Of a stretch of DNA of 64,000 bases, positions 54,724 to 63,216 are shown piece by piece. This DNA comes from Thiotrichaceae bacterium (GTDB lineage Bacteria > Pseudomonadota > Gammaproteobacteria > Beggiatoales > Beggiatoaceae), in contig JALXAQ010000098.1 of the NCBI GenBank assembly GCA_026991885.1, forward strand, positions 1-64,000, written 5' to 3'. Under the pieces are notes generated by a model, which was not told the origin of the DNA, did not search any database, and saw nothing but the letters and a program-made list of their open reading frames with translations. Made by a program: the position numbers and the translations under genes. Positions within the stretch are counted from its first letter, which is position 1; every line of letters starts with the position of its first letter.

Positions 54724-55203
54724 ATGCTAAATAATCATGCGACTGTACGTTGCCTTTTAGCACCTCTTGGTGCTGGGCAGATACTAATACCAAGTGCTGT
54801 GGTTGCAGAGGTATCCCCTTATAGCGAACCGGATTCTGTCTCTGACAAACAACCTAATTGGATGTTAGGCATTATCAATTGGCGTCATCAACGTGTTCCA
54901 TTACTGTCAATCGAAGAGGCTTTATCGCTACCCGTTGCGAGTTCTGTCAAAAAATATAGCACCGTGATTTTGTATGGTTTGGAATCTACCCAAACGATGC
55001 CATTTTACGCTTTTCTCTCTAGCGAGGTGCCACGCACCCTAACTGTGAGCGAGGAAACTTTAAGCAACCCAAGTGCTAATGTAGGCACTGGTGTGGTTTT
55101 CAAGGTAAAAGTAGATAAGACTGAAACGGCTTTGTTGCCTGATTTGAGTTATCTGGAAAATATGCTCAAAGAGTTTTTAGTGTTTTCGCAAGCTTCTAAA
55201 TAA
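54724..55203 (+). CDS. chpC: ChpC-like CheW-domain protein
   Basis: A 159-residue CheW-type protein: RCLLAPLGAGQILIPSAVVA and QPNWMLGIINWRHQRVPLLS are the paired beta-barrel halves. It follows chpA by 10 bases from ATG 54724; an earlier in-frame start at 54673 lies within chpA. In Pseudomonas chpC follows chpB; chpB (methylesterase) is missing here. It probably links a second receptor set to ChpA. Confidence 0.75.
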   Translation: MLNNHATVRCLLAPLGAGQILIPSAVVAEVSPYSEPDSVSDKQPNWMLGIINWRHQRVPLLSIEEALSLPVASSVKKYSTVILYGLESTQTMPFYAFLSSEVPRTLTVSEETLSNPSANVGTGVVFKVKVDKTETALLPDLSYLENMLKEFLVFSQASK

Positions 55204-55206
55204 ATT

Positions 55207-56997
55207 ATGAAAAGTCTATTAGCACCTCTAAAAGCTTTAAGTTTTCTTGGGCGAGAGTCTGTGACGCTTCCCATTGCGCCGCGTCCCGCCGCACCCAATT
55301 ATCGCGGTTTTCATATCAATGATTGGGAAAAATGTATTGGTTGTGGAACGTGTGCGACTATTTGTGATAATTACGCTATTCGCATGGTGGATATTAAGGA
55401 TTTGTCCAGTGAACCGATAAAGGGTATTAAACCACGCCGCCCCGCAATTGATTATGGGCGTTGTTGTTGGTGTGCCTTGTGTGTCGATGTTTGTCCTACC
55501 GGTTCGCTGGCACTGTCACGGGAATATGTCCATATCGGCCTTGATTTGAATAGGTTTTTTATTCTCCCTGACGAAAAAGGGATGCACGGTTTGGGCTTTC
55601 CTAAAGGTTGGGCAAAATCGAGCGACTCCGATTTGCTCGATTTAAAACGTCAGTCTATGCCAGAATTAACGGCTAAAGAGCGGCAAGATTCATTTGTCGA
55701 AATTGTCCAAGGTTTTGATGATCAGACGGCATTGTTGGAGGCTTCTCGTTGCATTCAGTGCGGTATGTGCCATGATGCTTGTCCGACTCATATGCACGCA
55801 CCCGAATATATCCGCGCTATCTGGGCAGGCGAACTGGAAGAGGCGGTGCAACAAATTTATCGGACTAATCCTTTAGCCAATGTGTGTGGGCGCGTTTGTA
55901 CGCATCGCTGCGAAACGGCTTGTTCAATTGGGCGGCGGGGTGAAGCGATTAGTATTCGTTGGTTAAAACGCTATGCGATGGACAAGGTTTCCCATGAGCG
56001 CATTAAGCAAATTGCCTCAAAAGGGCGCAATACGACTGAAACTGGCAAAAAGGTTGCCATTGTCGGCTCAGGTCCCGCCGGTTTGACAGCTGCCTACGAT
56101 TTAGCGCGTGAAGGTCATGCCGTGACGATTTTTGAGGCGCTTGAGAAACCGGGCGGCATGATGCGTTATGGTATCCCCGAATATCGTCTGCCTTATGATA
56201 AAATTGATGAAGATATTGATGTGATTCAGTCAATGGGTGTTGATATTCGTTGTAATGTCCATATCGGTCATGAGATGACAATGGCAGATTTGGAAAATGA
56301 TTTTGATGCAACGCTGATCGCTATCGGCTTGCATGGGGGACGCTCGACGCGGGTGCAGGGCACCGATCATCCTCAGGTCTATTCTGCCATTGATTTGTTG
56401 CGGCGGCTCAGTTTAAATGAAAAAATTGAGGTGAAGACAAAAATTGTCGTCATAGGCGGTGGCAATGTGGCTTTTGATATTGCCCGTAGTCTCGCACGTT
56501 TGCAGCGCAAGCTGTTTGGTGAAGTCAAAGTTGTGATAACCGCCTTGGAAGATCGTGAAAATATGCTTGCTGATCCCGTTGAAGTTAAAGAGGCTAATGA
56601 AGAGGAACTTCAACTATTTAGTAGCCGAGGTCCGCGTCGTTGTGTGGTCAAAGAGGGGACTTTAATGGGTTTAGAAACCGTCCGTTGTATTTCCATCTTT
56701 GATGAACGAGGCCGTTTTCATCCTAAGTATGACGACAGCGATCTTATATTCCATGAGGCGGACATGGTAGTAGAAGCTATCGGTCAAGCTCCGCAGTTGG
56801 ACTTTTTAGGCGATGAGTTGACGGAACGCTTGGAATGGGATAAGCGAGGCCGTCCTGTTATCAATCAGGGTGGGTGTACTTCAGAAGCTTGGCTCTGGGC
56901 AGCGGGGGATGTGGTAGAAGGTCCTGATGTGATTCATGCTATTGCGGCAGGGCATCGCGTGGCGGATAGTATTCATCAGTCTTTATCAATCAAGTAG
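55207..56997 (+). CDS. Iron-sulfur flavoprotein: NuoI-like ferredoxin fused to GltD-like oxidoreductase
   Basis: A 596-residue protein. The N-terminal part has two [4Fe-4S] motifs (CIGCGTCATIC and CCWCALCVDVCP, residues about 40-105), like NuoI-type ferredoxin. Next comes the glutamate-synthase-small-subunit (GltD) module: CIQCGMCHDACP, NVCGRVCTHRCETAC, the FAD site KKVAIVGSGPAGLTAAYDLA and the NAD(P) site IVVIGGGNVAFDIARSLA, ending AAGDVVEGPDVIHAIAAGHR. It probably passes electrons between NAD(P)H and a ferredoxin. DsrL is also GltD-like, but its extra cluster is C-terminal, so identity with DsrL is not claimed. The ferritin-like gene follows 10 bases later. Confidence 0.75.
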   Translation: MKSLLAPLKALSFLGRESVTLPIAPRPAAPNYRGFHINDWEKCIGCGTCATICDNYAIRMVDIKDLSSEPIKGIKPRRPAIDYGRCCWCALCVDVCPTGSLALSREYVHIGLDLNRFFILPDEKGMHGLGFPKGWAKSSDSDLLDLKRQSMPELTAKERQDSFVEIVQGFDDQTALLEASRCIQCGMCHDACPTHMHAPEYIRAIWAGELEEAVQQIYRTNPLANVCGRVCTHRCETACSIGRRGEAISIRWLKRYAMDKVSHERIKQIASKGRNTTETGKKVAIVGSGPAGLTAAYDLAREGHAVTIFEALEKPGGMMRYGIPEYRLPYDKIDEDIDVIQSMGVDIRCNVHIGHEMTMADLENDFDATLIAIGLHGGRSTRVQGTDHPQVYSAIDLLRRLSLNEKIEVKTKIVVIGGGNVAFDIARSLARLQRKLFGEVKVVITALEDRENMLADPVEVKEANEEELQLFSSRGPRRCVVKEGTLMGLETVRCISIFDERGRFHPKYDDSDLIFHEADMVVEAIGQAPQLDFLGDELTERLEWDKRGRPVINQGGCTSEAWLWAAGDVVEGPDVIHAIAAGHRVADSIHQSLSIK

Positions 56998-57007
56998 GTA
57001 ATCTATT

Positions 57008-57514
57008 ATGCTGGCAGAAAAACAGATAGAAAAAGGAGAAGATTACAAAAGCCTCAAGGAAATGGTCACGATAGGTGAGATATTAAAAAAGGCGATTGCT
57101 TTTGAGCAGAGTGCTTTCAATTTTTATAACACACTCAAAGTCAGTAAACGTTTGCGACCCTTGGTGCAAGATTTGGCGAAGGAGGAACAATATCATCTGG
57201 ATTTATTCCAAACATTGAGCAAGCACCCAGATTTGGAAAATCACATAGCCGATTTGCTCAAAGTTCCGCCTAGTGATCACCGCTTTTCTGATTATATAGT
57301 GTTACCAGATGATTTTAGGGATGATCAGGCGATCTTGCAATATGCGTTGGGACGGGAACAAGTTGCTATGCAGCAATACGATAGCCTAGCAAAAGAAACG
57401 CCACCTGGTCCTATTCATGATTTATTCCGTTTTCTCGCTAATGAGGAGTTGGAACATAAAAAAGAATTGGAAAAGTGGTATTATGAATTAGTTCATAGTA
57501 GTGGCGGTGTGTAA
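57008..57514 (+). CDS. Ferritin-like (rubrerythrin-type) diiron protein
   Basis: A 168-residue protein. AIAFEQSAFNFYNTL and LAKEEQYHLDLFQTL form the first half-site, GREQVAMQQYDSL and LANEELEHKKELEKWY the second. The Glu and ExxH residues are those of a rubrerythrin four-helix diiron core. The rubredoxin domain of classical rubrerythrin is missing. Located directly after the Fe-S flavoprotein, which could reduce it; a peroxide-detoxifying pair is possible. Confidence 0.75.
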   Translation: MLAEKQIEKGEDYKSLKEMVTIGEILKKAIAFEQSAFNFYNTLKVSKRLRPLVQDLAKEEQYHLDLFQTLSKHPDLENHIADLLKVPPSDHRFSDYIVLPDDFRDDQAILQYALGREQVAMQQYDSLAKETPPGPIHDLFRFLANEELEHKKELEKWYYELVHSSGGV

Positions 57515-57567
57515 TGCTAGCACTTCTCCCTACTTTTTCTTTCTTTTTTAGAATGTTTTTAAACCTT

Positions 57568-58236
57568 ATGATAAATATACAAGCACAATTCGCTCAGTCT
57601 TGGAAAAACAAATTAAATGCTGAGTTTTACAAAGCGTATTTTCAAAATTTGGCGACTTTTCTTAATGAAGAAGTGAGGAACCATACGATTTATCCAACTG
57701 ATTCTTTTATTTTTAATGCGTTTGAGAAATGTTCTTTTGAAGAGGTAAAAGTTGTCATCATTGGACAAGACCCTTATCATGGTGAGGGGCAAGCGAATGG
57801 ACTTTGTTTTTCTGTGAATGAGGGTGTGAAAAGTCCGCCATCCTTGAAAAATATTTTTAAGGAAATTCAAACGGATTTGGGGAAAGAGATACCCTCTTCG
57901 GGCAATTTAGAACGGTGGGCGGAGCAAGGCGTGCTATTGCTGAATGCGATTTTGACCGTTAGAGCTGGTCAAGCGGCTTCGCACAGAAATAAGGGCTGGG
58001 AGCAATTTACCGATAGTGTGATTCATTTAATTTCTGAAGAGAAAGAGCATGTGGTCTTTTTGCTTTGGGGAAATTATGCTCATAAAAAGGGGCAAATTGT
58101 TGATGAAAATAAACATCTGATTTTGAAATCTGCCCATCCGTCGCCGTTTTCAGCCAAGCAATTTTTTGGCAATAAGCATTTTAGTCAAGCTAATCAATAT
58201 CTTCAAGATTGGGGGCAAACGGAGATTGATTGGTAG
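57568..58236 (+). CDS. ung: Uracil-DNA glycosylase (family 1)
   Basis: About 222 residues. VKVVIIGQDPYHGEGQANGL holds the catalytic Asp and water-activating loop, GVLLLNAILTVRAGQA the uracil pocket, and SAHPSPFSAKQFFG the His and Leu-loop region. It excises uracil from DNA. The frame can be read from 57514 (overlapping the previous stop) or 57553; ATG 57568 (MINIQAQFAQSW) best fits the usual N-terminus, but no strong ribosome site separates them. Confidence 0.9.
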   Translation: MINIQAQFAQSWKNKLNAEFYKAYFQNLATFLNEEVRNHTIYPTDSFIFNAFEKCSFEEVKVVIIGQDPYHGEGQANGLCFSVNEGVKSPPSLKNIFKEIQTDLGKEIPSSGNLERWAEQGVLLLNAILTVRAGQAASHRNKGWEQFTDSVIHLISEEKEHVVFLLWGNYAHKKGQIVDENKHLILKSAHPSPFSAKQFFGNKHFSQANQYLQDWGQTEIDW

Positions 58237-58252
58237 CGAAACTAAACAACTA

Positions 58253-58338
58253 CAGGGATTAATTATTAGCAGGGATAAGTCAAAACCGATTGAGGGGCTA
58301 AAGTGTTTTGACTTATCCCTGCTTATATCTAATCCCTG
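58253..58338. repeat. 34-bp imperfect inverted repeat between ung and galU
   Basis: CAGGGATTAATTATTAGCAG plus GGATAAGTCAAAAC at 58253-58286 faces its near-complement at 58305-58338, with an 18-base loop. The GATAAGTCAAAA module also appears in complement near 2555-2567. It could act as a bidirectional terminator between convergent genes, but lacks a T-run. Confidence 0.75.
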
Positions 58339-58349
58339 TCGTTAAAATT

Positions 58350-59246
58350 TCAAAAACAATTTTTTTGACAAACCTTTTGCAAGTGTTTTTTAAAGGCTTC
58401 GCGCAAATTGGAATGTTGTAAGGCATAATCAATGGTCGCTTCCAGATAACCCAGTTTACTGCCACAGTCATAACGTATGCCATTAAATTGAAATCCTAAC
58501 ACTTGTTCTTTCGCTAACAAGCGGGCAATGGCATCGGTGAGTTGAATTTCGTCGCCGGCACCTTTTTTAATTTTTTCAAGATGGCTGAAAATCGCTGGTG
58601 TGAGCAAATAGCGCCCCACAACGGCCAGTGTGGAAGGGGCTTTATCGGGTGTTGGTTTCTCCACAATATTCTTTATTTTCCACACATTTTCATAAAAAAC
58701 TTCAGGTTTGATAATACCGTATTTCTCGGTTTCGGCGGCTTTAATTTCCTCAATGCCAATCACGCTACACTGCTGTTCTTTATAAATATTGACCATTTGT
58801 GATAAACAAGTTTGTTCAAATCCATCAATCAAGTCGTCTGCCAAAATGACGGCAAAGGGTTCATCACCTACAACGGGTTTGGCACATAGCACGGCATGAC
58901 CGAGTCCTAATGCTTCAGGTTGGCGGATATAAATACACGAGACACCTTCGGGCACGATATGTTTTACCATTGCGAGCAAATCATATTTACCGCGCTCATC
59001 TAATTCGTCTTCCAGTTCTTGGTTTTTATCAAAATGGTCTTCTATAGCACGTTTACTGCTACTGGTGACAAAAATCAGTTGTTCGATACCGGCAGCGAGG
59101 GCTTCTTCAGCGGCATATTGAATTAAAGGTTTGTCCACAATGGGTAACATTTCTTTGGGACTGGCTTTGGTGGCGGGTAAAAATCGTGTCCCTAAGCCTG
59201 CAACGGGAAAAACAGCTTTGCGGATGGGTTTTTTGATGTGTTCCAT
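58350..59246 (-). CDS. galU: UTP-glucose-1-phosphate uridylyltransferase GalU
   Basis: A 298-residue nucleotidyltransferase. KAVFPVAGLGTRFLPATKAS and PKEMLPIVDKPLIQYAAEEA are the GalU signature, VILADDLIDG the metal-binding Asp region, and GIIKPEVFYENVWKIKNIVE and EKPTPDKAPS follow. It makes UDP-glucose for envelope polysaccharides. It is a single gene between ung and the esterase. Confidence 0.92.
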   Translation of the reverse strand: MEHIKKPIRKAVFPVAGLGTRFLPATKASPKEMLPIVDKPLIQYAAEEALAAGIEQLIFVTSSSKRAIEDHFDKNQELEDELDERGKYDLLAMVKHIVPEGVSCIYIRQPEALGLGHAVLCAKPVVGDEPFAVILADDLIDGFEQTCLSQMVNIYKEQQCSVIGIEEIKAAETEKYGIIKPEVFYENVWKIKNIVEKPTPDKAPSTLAVVGRYLLTPAIFSHLEKIKKGAGDEIQLTDAIARLLAKEQVLGFQFNGIRYDCGSKLGYLEATIDYALQHSNLREAFKKHLQKVCQKNCF

Positions 59247-59255
59247 AGAAATTAT

Positions 59256-59930
59256 TTATTTAGGATGATGGGGTAGACGCGCACTCAACCAGTGGCTAAT
59301 ATCGACAATTTCTTCGGGGCTCACGTTGTGCTCCATATTATAACTATGCCATTCAATACGATAGCCAAGTTTTTCCAATTTGGTGCGGCTGCGTTCTCCG
59401 TGGCTGAATAAAATGACTTGATCAATTTGTCCGTGCGCCATAAAAATGGGGGTTTGACGATTGGCAGCGTGGATTTCCTTTTCCACTGTGTCGGCTAAGG
59501 GTAAGTAGCTAGAGAGTGCCATAATGCCGGCGAGTGTCTGCGGATATCGCAAGCCTGTTTGCAAGGCAATCACGCCGCCTTGGGAAAATCCTGCTAAAAT
59601 AATGCGCTTGGCATCAATACCGCTTTCAATTTCTTGGGCTATGTAGTGACAAAGAATTTGTTCTGAGTTTTGTATGCCTTGGGCATCTTGCTGAGATGTT
59701 AAGTCCATACCATAAATATCGTACCAAGCGGGCATGATCATACCACTATTAATGGTAATGGGACGTTGTGGGGCATGGGGAAAAATAAAGCGGGTGTGGC
59801 GGGTGAGATTTTCTGGTAATGTTGGGACAATTGGCTCGAAATCATGTCCATTTGCACCTAATCCGTGCAACCAAATGATACTGGCGGTGGCTGAGCCAGG
59901 TGGCTCAATTATAACTGGATTTGTGTTCAT
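59256..59930 (-). CDS. Carboxylesterase (alpha/beta hydrolase, YpfH/EstB-like)
   Basis: About 224 residues from ATG 59930 (MNTNPVIIEPPGSATASI). IIWLHGLGANGHDFEPIVPT forms the oxyanion region, IILAGFSQGGVIALQTGL the nucleophile elbow GFSQG, and QIDQVILFSHGER and HNVSPEEIVDISHW the Asp and His area. It is a carboxylesterase of the phospholipase/carboxylesterase group. A longer frame to 60071 is false, since it reads through the tRNA genes. Confidence 0.88.
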   Translation of the reverse strand: MNTNPVIIEPPGSATASIIWLHGLGANGHDFEPIVPTLPENLTRHTRFIFPHAPQRPITINSGMIMPAWYDIYGMDLTSQQDAQGIQNSEQILCHYIAQEIESGIDAKRIILAGFSQGGVIALQTGLRYPQTLAGIMALSSYLPLADTVEKEIHAANRQTPIFMAHGQIDQVILFSHGERSRTKLEKLGYRIEWHSYNMEHNVSPEEIVDISHWLSARLPHHPK

Positions 59931-59947
59931 TGGGTAGGAAAAATTAT

Positions 59948-60021
59948 CGTCCCCAAGGGGATTCGAACCCCTGTTGTCGCCGTGAAAGGGCGGTGTCCTA
60001 GGCCGTCTAGACGATGGGGAC
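59948..60021 (-). tRNA. tRNA-Glu (anticodon TTC)
   Basis: The 74-nt complement begins GTCCCCATCGTCTAGACGGC and ends with acceptor TGGGGAC plus G. The anticodon arm CCGCCCTTTCACGGCG has anticodon TTC, the T-arm is GGGGTTCGAATCCCC, and the seven-base acceptor pairs fully. CCA is not encoded. Confidence 0.95.
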
Positions 60022-60029
60022 AAAAATGG

Positions 60030-60102
<73 letters not shown>

Positions 60103-60120
60103 TTAAAAAAGGTGGAGCGC

Positions 60121-60149
60121 ATTATAGGGTGTTATTTGATGCGAGTCAA
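60121..60149 (-). promoter_or_regulatory. Sigma-70 promoter of the tRNA-Ala/tRNA-Glu operon
   Basis: On the minus strand TTGACT (60144-60149), a 17-base spacer, and a perfect TATAAT (60121-60126). A GC-rich discriminator (GCGCTCC) follows, as in stringently controlled stable-RNA promoters. The tRNA-Ala 5' end lies 18 bases downstream. Confidence 0.8.
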
Positions 60150-60169
60150 GCTTTTTTTTTCATTTTTTT

Positions 60170-60191
60170 CCAAAATAAATTTTGGACTCCT
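60170..60191. repeat. GGAGTCC-family hairpin, half element
   Basis: CCAAAATAAATTTTGGACTC plus CT. The core is complete but one outer GGAGT arm is missing. Directly upstream of the outer-membrane protein gene. Confidence 0.75.
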
Positions 60192-60200
60192 CAACTAGAT

Positions 60201-61394
60201 ATGTTAAAACAATTAATTTTTTTATTGATAATACTTTGTTTGAGCTTGAATGTCCAAGCTGGCGAATGGTCAGGCTATATCGCGGGCGAGTTGCGCTATT
60301 TTCCACAATCTCCCCTTTCCATTGATCAATATGAAAATGTTAATATCGCTTTATCGGCACAGGCTGAATACCATCACGAATGGGATGATGGCGACCAATC
60401 TTTCACCTTTGTCCCCTTTGTGCGCCTTGATCAGCATGATTCGGAGCGTAGCCATTTTGATATTCGTGAATTGACTTGGCTCAAGGCAGCAGAGAATTGG
60501 GAATTGAGGGTGGGTATTCGCAAACTTTTTTGGGGTGTCACTGAATCTCAGCATTTGGTGGATATTATTAATCAAACTGATTTGGTAGAGCATCCTGATA
60601 CTGAGGAAAAATTGGGCCAGCCTATGATCAATTTGGCTTTGATTCGTGATTGGGGGACGGTGAATTTTTTTTTATTACCCGGTTTTCGTGAAAGGACTTT
60701 CCCGGGACGTAAAGGGCGCTTGTTTGGTGGTGGCATTCCGATTGATATGGATCAAAGTCGCTATGAATCTGGGGCAAAAGAAAAACATGTTGATTGGGCG
60801 ATGCGCTGGGAACAGATGTTGGGTGATTGGGATATTGGTCTCTCTCACTTTTCTGGCACCAGTCGTGCGCCTCGTTTGCTCCCCGGGAGGGATGAGAGAG
60901 GTGGATTTGTTTTAATACCTTATTATGAACAAATTGAGCAAACGGGTCTTGATTTACAGCTCACCAGAGAGGATATGTTGTGGAAACTGGAAATGATTTC
61001 CCGCACTGATCAAGATGGACGCTTTACAGCATTGACGGGGGGGTTTGAATATACCTTTGTAGGTGTTTTTGATACGGACGCTGATCTTGGTGTGTTGACG
61101 GAATATTTGTTTGATGATCGCCATGATAATGCGATGACTCCTTTTGAAAATGATTTGATGCTCGGTATGCGTTTAGCCCTCAATGATGCCCAAAGCACGG
61201 AATTGTTAGCCGGGGCTGTTTTTGATCTCGATAGCAGTGCTCGTTCCTATCTTGTTGAAGCGAGCCGTCGTTTGGGTGATAGTTGGAAATTGAGTTTAGA
61301 TGTTTATATTTATTCTGATATACCAATTGATGATCTGGCTTATGGTTTTCGCCATGAGGATTTTGTGCAGTTAGAGTTGGCATGGTATTTTTAA
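60201..61394 (+). CDS. Outer-membrane beta-barrel protein of unknown function
   Basis: A 397-residue protein from ATG 60201 with a signal peptide (MLKQLIFLLIILCLSLNVQA). The body alternates polar and hydrophobic residues (FVPFVRLDQHDSERSHFDIR, DWAMRWEQMLGDWDIGLSH) and ends DFVQLELAWYF with a terminal Phe, which fits an outer-membrane barrel. A longer frame to 60129 reads through the hairpin and is rejected. Specific substrate unknown. Confidence 0.65.
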   Translation: MLKQLIFLLIILCLSLNVQAGEWSGYIAGELRYFPQSPLSIDQYENVNIALSAQAEYHHEWDDGDQSFTFVPFVRLDQHDSERSHFDIRELTWLKAAENWELRVGIRKLFWGVTESQHLVDIINQTDLVEHPDTEEKLGQPMINLALIRDWGTVNFFLLPGFRERTFPGRKGRLFGGGIPIDMDQSRYESGAKEKHVDWAMRWEQMLGDWDIGLSHFSGTSRAPRLLPGRDERGGFVLIPYYEQIEQTGLDLQLTREDMLWKLEMISRTDQDGRFTALTGGFEYTFVGVFDTDADLGVLTEYLFDDRHDNAMTPFENDLMLGMRLALNDAQSTELLAGAVFDLDSSARSYLVEASRRLGDSWKLSLDVYIYSDIPIDDLAYGFRHEDFVQLELAWYF

Positions 61395-61490
61395 TAAATA
61401 TACCCTTTTATCTGTGAAAGTCTACCACTTATCCGATTAAAACCTGAAAATAGACATAAACCTAGTACATTATCAAGTTTCTATTGTCGG

Positions 61491-61614
61491 GTAGGGTGCG
61501 TCCTACGCACCGTGGCATCAGTGGTGCGTAGGACCCACCCTACAAAACAACATTGACAAGGTACTTGTCTATAATTTAGCGATTACTCAGTGCAATGCAA
61601 TGCTTTGCACTCCT
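61491..61614. repeat. GTGCGT-family inverted repeat and a small GCAAAGC hairpin
   Basis: GTAGGGTGCGTCCTACGCAC plus C at 61491-61511 faces GGTGCGTAGGACCCACCCTA plus C at 61523-61543 with one mismatch. AGTGCAATGCAATGCTTTGC and ACTCCT at 61589-61614 resemble the hairpin between the pilG copies. The remaining 252-base gap holds a GATTAAAACCTGAAAA fragment of the ATCCG element at about 61435. No gene is seen. Confidence 0.7.
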
Positions 61615-61646
61615 GATTAATTTATTTTTTTATAGGATAAAAAAAA

Positions 61647-63212
61647 ATGAAACTGACTTTCACTTTATTACTATCTATCTTGACTGTGGGCATAAGCCAC
61701 GCTGGTGTCTTTGACAGTGAAGATTTAAATCAAGCCTACACCTATTTGAACCAAGTGAGAGTTCGAGCCGGCATGAACGAATTGTCACAAAACCCGCAAC
61801 TTGAAACCGCTGCCTTCAATCATGCTAATTATTTAGCCGATAATTTGCTCACAGGTCATTATGAATCCGAAGAACTGCCCGGATTTACTGGTGTTAGGTT
61901 AAAGGAGCGAACAACTTTCACCGGTTATCACAGTTTATTGCTATTAGAGAACATTTCTTACTATAATTACGGGGAAAGCAGTATCGACTCCATTAATGCT
62001 CTCATGGGTGGGATTTACCATCGTTTTAGTTTTCTGGATTTCATTAAAAATGAAGTGGGTATTGGTATTGCTCATGTGTCAGCGCCTAAAAAGCATAGTG
62101 CCTATGTCTACGAACTGGGCCATTCTGAGTATAATGCGCTTTGTCAAGGTTCACCCTTTTCTGGCAGTGGTTCCTTTTATTATAATGTCTGTGAGCCTAA
62201 TATTAATCTTAAGGGAAGCGATTTTGAAAATGTTGCTATCACGGCGCAAGGCAATAATCCAAACATAGTGCTATGGCCAGCCGATGGCGATAATGACGTG
62301 CCCCCCGCTTTTTTTGAAGAAAGACCTGATCCGTTACCAGATTATTCCGTATCAGGTTATCCGATTTCTATCCAATTTAATCCGCTGAATTTTACCGATG
62401 CGGTCAATGTCACCGAATTTAAGCTTTATCGGGATAACCGTGAAATAAAAAAGACTCGGCTTTTAACTGAAAGCACTGATCCCAATGATAGATTTTCAGC
62501 GCTACAATATGCGCTATTTCCCTTGGAACGTTTGGAGTGGGACACGGCTTATCGGGTAGAAGTTAAATACTCGGAGACAAAGACGCTGAAATGGCATTTT
62601 AAAACTAAAAGTCTGGATGTGCCTTTATTCACCGTTCAAGCTAAGGGTGAAGTGATAGAAATTTCACCGAATACCTCAGCATTTGCGGTTTATGTCCCCC
62701 CCACTTCTGATTTTCCTGATTTAGGTCAAATCAATTATAGTTTTTATGCGGGTATGTCACTGGATATGACATTTGAAGATCCTAATACTCTGCGGATAAA
62801 TAATTTATCGGGTAATGTTGGTCAAGAGGTCTCTTTTACTTTGGCAGGTGGACGAAATTTTGTTGTTAGAATCAATTCGGTTGACAGTTGTGAACTTGCA
62901 ACTCTCTCTGCCGATATGAAACTACATATTCCAAACCTCGTTTATACCCCTTCTCCAAGAGAAAATCCGCTGGTATTCCAAGCAGATTTAGCACTGATGG
63001 GGGAAAACTTACTGTTTAAGGTTAGCGATTACAGCCTTAAGAATAAGGCGAAAAATTGTGAATCGGCTACTCTCTCTTCAGACTTGAAATTGCATATTCC
63101 AAGTCTGGTTTATAGACCTTCTCCGGATGAATTGCCTATAGTGTTATGGGCAGACTTTGAATTGTTTGGGGAGAGTTTACAGTTTCGTGTTACCAAGTAT
63201 GGTTTTAAGTAA
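61647..63212 (+). CDS. Secreted CAP/SCP-domain protein with C-terminal tandem repeats
   Basis: A 521-residue protein with a signal peptide (MKLTFTLLLSILTVGISHAG). A CAP (SCP/PR-1) domain spans about residues 25-165: YLNQVRVRAGMNELSQNPQL, AAFNHANYLADNLLTGHYES and KNEVGIGIAHV. Then comes an Ig-like region (about 230-330). The end has two repeats with ELATLSADMKLHIPNLVYTP and ESATLSSDLKLHIPSLVYRP, each followed by a pattern V-AD-L-GE-L-F-V. CAP proteins are secreted and of varied role; binding to sterols or lipids, or wall attachment, cannot be told here. The next gene starts four bases after the stop. Confidence 0.75.
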   Translation: MKLTFTLLLSILTVGISHAGVFDSEDLNQAYTYLNQVRVRAGMNELSQNPQLETAAFNHANYLADNLLTGHYESEELPGFTGVRLKERTTFTGYHSLLLLENISYYNYGESSIDSINALMGGIYHRFSFLDFIKNEVGIGIAHVSAPKKHSAYVYELGHSEYNALCQGSPFSGSGSFYYNVCEPNINLKGSDFENVAITAQGNNPNIVLWPADGDNDVPPAFFEERPDPLPDYSVSGYPISIQFNPLNFTDAVNVTEFKLYRDNREIKKTRLLTESTDPNDRFSALQYALFPLERLEWDTAYRVEVKYSETKTLKWHFKTKSLDVPLFTVQAKGEVIEISPNTSAFAVYVPPTSDFPDLGQINYSFYAGMSLDMTFEDPNTLRINNLSGNVGQEVSFTLAGGRNFVVRINSVDSCELATLSADMKLHIPNLVYTPSPRENPLVFQADLALMGENLLFKVSDYSLKNKAKNCESATLSSDLKLHIPSLVYRPSPDELPIVLWADFELFGESLQFRVTKYGFK

Positions 63213-63216
63213 TAAT

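Noticed and set aside
55207-56997. Annotation as DsrL
   Set aside because: The GltD-like core fits, but the extra ferredoxin domain is at the N-terminus, whereas DsrL has it at the C-terminus; no dsr genes are nearby.
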